A DNA stretch of 7,263 nt from assembly GCA_025350085.1 (NCBI GenBank), contig JANXYI010000080.1, positions 1-7,263 of the forward strand, written 5' to 3'. Each line of letters opens with the position of its first letter. Position 1 is the stretch's first letter. The notes under the pieces are model-generated. The model ran no database searches, had not been told where the DNA came from, and saw nothing but the letters and a program-made list of their open reading frames with translations. Source of the stretch: Deltaproteobacteria bacterium (GTDB lineage: Bacteria; Desulfobacterota; Desulfovibrionia; Desulfovibrionales; Desulfovibrionaceae). Shown here piece by piece: positions 4,897 to 7,263 of the stretch. Both the position numbers and the translations under genes were made by a program.

Positions 4897-6507
4897 CTAG
4901 AAGGAGCCGTTGTCGCGACTGGGCCACAGGCCTGTGTAGCCGTAACAAAGGTAATAGTAGAACGGCCGGACCGGGGCCCCGTGGTAGCTGGCCACATAGC
5001 GGTACGGGCCGCTGACGGACCCGAACATGTCCGCCAGCACCGGCGGCATTCCTGCCGCGTCGCCCTTGAGCACCAGCACCGCGTCCCAGCCGAGCTTGCC
5101 CTGTGGGCCGCCCCAGAGGTCATACTGGTTCATGCGCCGGTCGCTCCACCAGAGGCAGTAGGTCTGCGGCTGGCCCGGCAGGTAGAAAGCCAGGGAGGCC
5201 GTGGTGTCGTAGACGTCGCTCATGAAAAAGACCCGTGCGGGATCAACAAAGCGCTGCCCTGCCACCTGGCCCATGCGCGAGCCCACGTCCTCCCAGCCCT
5301 TAAGCCGGTGCGCGGGATTGAGCGCAGGCGGAATGGGCAGGAGCTGTTGCAGGTGCAGGAGCAGCATGAGCGCCAGGCTGGCCACCCCGCCAAATAGAAG
5401 CAGACGCCCGGTCCGGCGCGTCGGGCCGCTCGCCAGCAGACGCTCCAGCTCCAGTGCGCCCAGGATGCTCCCGGCCACGAAGCTGACCGTGTTCCAGTTG
5501 GCCAGGACCTTGGTGTGGAAGCTCCAGGCCAGAAAAAACAAGGTCATGGGCCAGAAAAAGACCACCAGCAGGGCGGCCTGGGCCAGGGTCGTCCGGGAAC
5601 TGTTGTTGGAGATGGTTGCGGAAGGCTGCCAGACCTGCCGCGCCGCACGCCAGCCAGCCACGAGCATGAGCCAGAACCACCACGGCAGGGCAAAGCCCAG
5701 CTGCGCGCCGACGTACTCGGGCACACGGGATAGCCGGAACATGGTCTTGGCGCCCTCGCCGGACACGCCGATGAGCTGGAGCACGTGCTTGTAGCCCACA
5801 TACCCGTTCTGCATGTTCCAGATGAGCGTGGGCAAAAAGCCCAGGACCACGCCCAGGGCCAGGGCCGCGGCCAGGCGGGACCAGAACCGGCCGGGCAGGG
5901 CCCCTCCGCGGTGCAGCAGAAAGCCGTAGACAACAGCCAGCCCGACCAGGCCCAGCATGGTGTACTTGGCCAGGATGCCCACGCCAAAGGCCAGGGCCAG
6001 CAGCAGATAGGGCCACGCTCCGCGGTCCCGTCCCGTCTCGTCCGGCGTGGCCGCGGCATAGAGGGCGATCATGGCCAGGGTCCAGCAGAGCACGAACGGG
6101 TTGTCCGTGGTCATCAGGATGCCGAGCGCCTGGAACAGGGGCGAGACAGCCGCCAGGAACACCGCCAGCACCGCCAGCACCGGGCGCTGCCACAGGACCG
6201 CCAGAAGCCACCACAGCAGCCCAGGGAAGGCCGCAGCGCCCAGGATGGACCCCAGGCGCACACCGAGCTCGGTGTTCCCGCACAGGCCCGTGAACAGGGC
6301 AATGATCCAGGCGATGAGCGGGCCCTTGGAATAGTAGGTCAGCTGCAGGTGCCGGGTCCAGTCCCAGTACTGGGCCTCGTCCTGCACCAGCCCCAGCTGC
6401 CCCGTGGCCACGAACCAGAGGCGCAGGAGCGTGGGCAGCAGGATGAGCCAGAAGGCCCAGCGTCCGGGGTGGGCTTTGAGTGAGGAGGTGATGGCGTCGA
6501 GGTGCAT
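4897..6507 (-). CDS. GT39 / PMT_2 family integral-membrane glycosyltransferase (ArnT-like)
   Basis: A 536-residue polytopic inner-membrane protein. By family (GT39, PMT_2, GT-C fold), it transfers a sugar from a polyprenyl-phosphate donor to a lipid, glycan or protein on the periplasmic side. Hydrophobic segments run from about 18-35 through 390. The first periplasmic loop has the expected acidic pair in QDEAQYWDW (42-50; D43-E44 the likely catalytic site), followed by YYSKGPLIAW (58-67). TTDNPFVLCW (133-142) and GILAKYT (177-183 region) are also typical. Residues from about 395 to 536 are soluble and probably periplasmic, rich in Tyr and Trp (for example MNQYDLWGG, 459-467). Start: the ATG lies 8 nt after the methyltransferase stop, with only a weak AGG upstream, suggesting coupling. 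The substrate cannot be read from sequence; lipid A, O-antigen or another surface glycan are options. Confidence 0.9.
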   Translation of the reverse strand: MHLDAITSSLKAHPGRWAFWLILLPTLLRLWFVATGQLGLVQDEAQYWDWTRHLQLTYYSKGPLIAWIIALFTGLCGNTELGVRLGSILGAAAFPGLLWWLLAVLWQRPVLAVLAVFLAAVSPLFQALGILMTTDNPFVLCWTLAMIALYAAATPDETGRDRGAWPYLLLALAFGVGILAKYTMLGLVGLAVVYGFLLHRGGALPGRFWSRLAAALALGVVLGFLPTLIWNMQNGYVGYKHVLQLIGVSGEGAKTMFRLSRVPEYVGAQLGFALPWWFWLMLVAGWRAARQVWQPSATISNNSSRTTLAQAALLVVFFWPMTLFFLAWSFHTKVLANWNTVSFVAGSILGALELERLLASGPTRRTGRLLLFGGVASLALMLLLHLQQLLPIPPALNPAHRLKGWEDVGSRMGQVAGQRFVDPARVFFMSDVYDTTASLAFYLPGQPQTYCLWWSDRRMNQYDLWGGPQGKLGWDAVLVLKGDAAGMPPVLADMFGSVSGPYRYVASYHGAPVRPFYYYLCYGYTGLWPSRDNGSF

Positions 6508-6515
6508 TCTGCGGC

Positions 6516-7263
6516 CTATGGTGCGGGAAAGCTGGGCTGGCCCTCGGCCACGCGCACGGCCGAGACGATGACGTCCTTGCCGTAGAACAACTCCGGGGCG
6601 GTCAGCACGTCCGCGATATAGCGGTTGTAGGCCCGGTTCGCGGGCCGGGTCTTGTCATGTTCCTCGGCCCTGGGCTTGTGCCTGAGCAGCGCATGGAGCG
6701 TCGCGGTCCGAACCAGGAGCCGCAGCGGCGCCAGCAGCCGGTCCCAGGCCGAGAAATAGCTGCTGGACACGCCCGTGACCGCAAAACCAGCCTTGCGCAG
6801 GAAGTAGTCCATCTCCGGGTAGCCGAGGAGGTTGATGTGCGCCTCGCCAAAGGCCACGTCCAAATTTATGGGCGACTTCATGCCCCGGTAGAACCCGGAG
6901 AGCAGGTAAAACAGCCGTGAGCGGATCTGCAAACGGTTGGGAAAGGTCAGCACAAGCCTGCCGCCGGGCGCCAGAAGACGGCTGAACTCGCGCAGGGTGT
7001 GCGGGACGCTCTCCACGTGCTCGATGACCTCGCGGCACAGGATGCAATCAAAGCTCGCGTCCGCAAAAGGCAGAACCAGGTTCAGGTCAGCCTCGACCTC
7101 CTGCACGCCGGGGATGCCCTGGAGCCGGTAGTTGGAGATGACCACGCTGTGGCCCTGGTCCGCCAGCTGGCGGGACAAAAAAGCCGTGCCTGCGCTGGAT
7201 TCATAGACGCGCAGGGGCTGGCCGCCAGACCTCGTCAGCTCCGGAGCAAGGGCGAGGACCACC
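6516..7263 (-). CDS. Class I SAM-dependent methyltransferase, 5' partial
   Basis: At least 248 residues of a Rossmann-fold methyltransferase (Methyltransf_11/UbiE-like). Counting from the GTG at 7262, SAM motif I is LRVYESSAGTAFLSRQL (17-33), unusual because the normal (D/E)xGxGxG loop reads ESSAGT. PFADASFDCILCREVIEHVES (65-85) is the well-conserved motif II region. LLAPGGRLVLTFPN (96-109) is motif III, and its last residues resemble enzymes acting on sugars or lipids. The C-terminal part (110-248) has aromatic and basic helices and no membrane anchor. The frame is open to the window edge and only about 16 residues precede motif I, less than usual, so the start probably lies outside the window. 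It ends 8 nt before the GT39 gene and is surely cotranscribed with it, which suggests methylation of a glycan or its lipid carrier. The substrate is unknown. Confidence 0.85.
   Translation of the reverse strand, partial: VVLALAPELTRSGGQPLRVYESSAGTAFLSRQLADQGHSVVISNYRLQGIPGVQEVEADLNLVLPFADASFDCILCREVIEHVESVPHTLREFSRLLAPGGRLVLTFPNRLQIRSRLFYLLSGFYRGMKSPINLDVAFGEAHINLLGYPEMDYFLRKAGFAVTGVSSSYFSAWDRLLAPLRLLVRTATLHALLRHKPRAEEHDKTRPANRAYNRYIADVLTAPELFYGKDVIVSAVRVAEGQPSFPAP

Noticed and set aside
4109..4900. Mobile element, suggested by the excisionase-like HTH protein
   Set aside because: No integrase, transposase, attachment-site duplication or terminal inverted repeats seen in the window.
4789..5397. 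202-residue plus-strand frame covering the HTH promoter and the end of the GT39 gene
   Set aside because: It runs antisense to a convincing GT39 coding region and across the promoter and repeats, with no Shine-Dalgarno or domain support.
5785..6483. 232-residue plus-strand frame opposite the GT39 gene
   Set aside because: Gln/Arg/Gly-rich antisense shadow of transmembrane codons.

Overview
The window is GC-rich, gene-dense bacterial chromosome with long antisense open frames, as expected at high GC. The protein set is a stand-alone heptose-7-phosphate kinase, a plant/trypanosome-like long-form phosphofructokinase, and a GT39 membrane glycosyltransferase with a soluble C-terminal tail. Together with the codon bias this suggests a Gram-negative, LPS-making organism of the Desulfovibrionales type (high-GC Desulfobacterota). 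That placement is inference from protein style; no rRNA or other marker gene is present.

Left part, plus strand (1-4037): the 5'-truncated kinase gene rfaE1 is followed after 30 bp by a gene for an exported beta-propeller (WD40-like) protein of unknown function. After a 95-bp gap carrying a plausible extended -10 promoter comes a 448-residue ATP-type 6-phosphofructokinase. A strong hairpin at 4058-4083 separates this block from a convergent minus-strand block.

Right part, minus strand (7263-4109): a 5'-truncated class I methyltransferase runs into a GT39/PMT_2 glycosyltransferase, only 8 nt apart, as one transcription unit that probably acts on a surface or lipid-linked glycan. Downstream lies a 108-bp AT-rich spacer, then a two-gene unit: a 91-residue MerR/excisionase-type helix-turn-helix protein, and a 133-residue protein of unknown function whose start codon lies 2 nt past the regulator's stop.

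The most interesting signal is in that spacer. Four to five copies of a TGAC-type half-site are spaced exactly 10 bp apart, all in the same orientation, and overlap the -35 region of a good promoter for the helix-turn-helix gene. This is what one would expect of an operator bound head-to-tail by a BldC-like regulator, and it suggests autoregulation. Heptose kinase, glycosyltransferase and methyltransferase together give the window an envelope-glycan flavour; phosphofructokinase is central metabolism, and the HTH pair has no evident link to either theme. No gene-free stretch exceeds 300 bp. No tRNA, rRNA, CRISPR array or transposase was seen.
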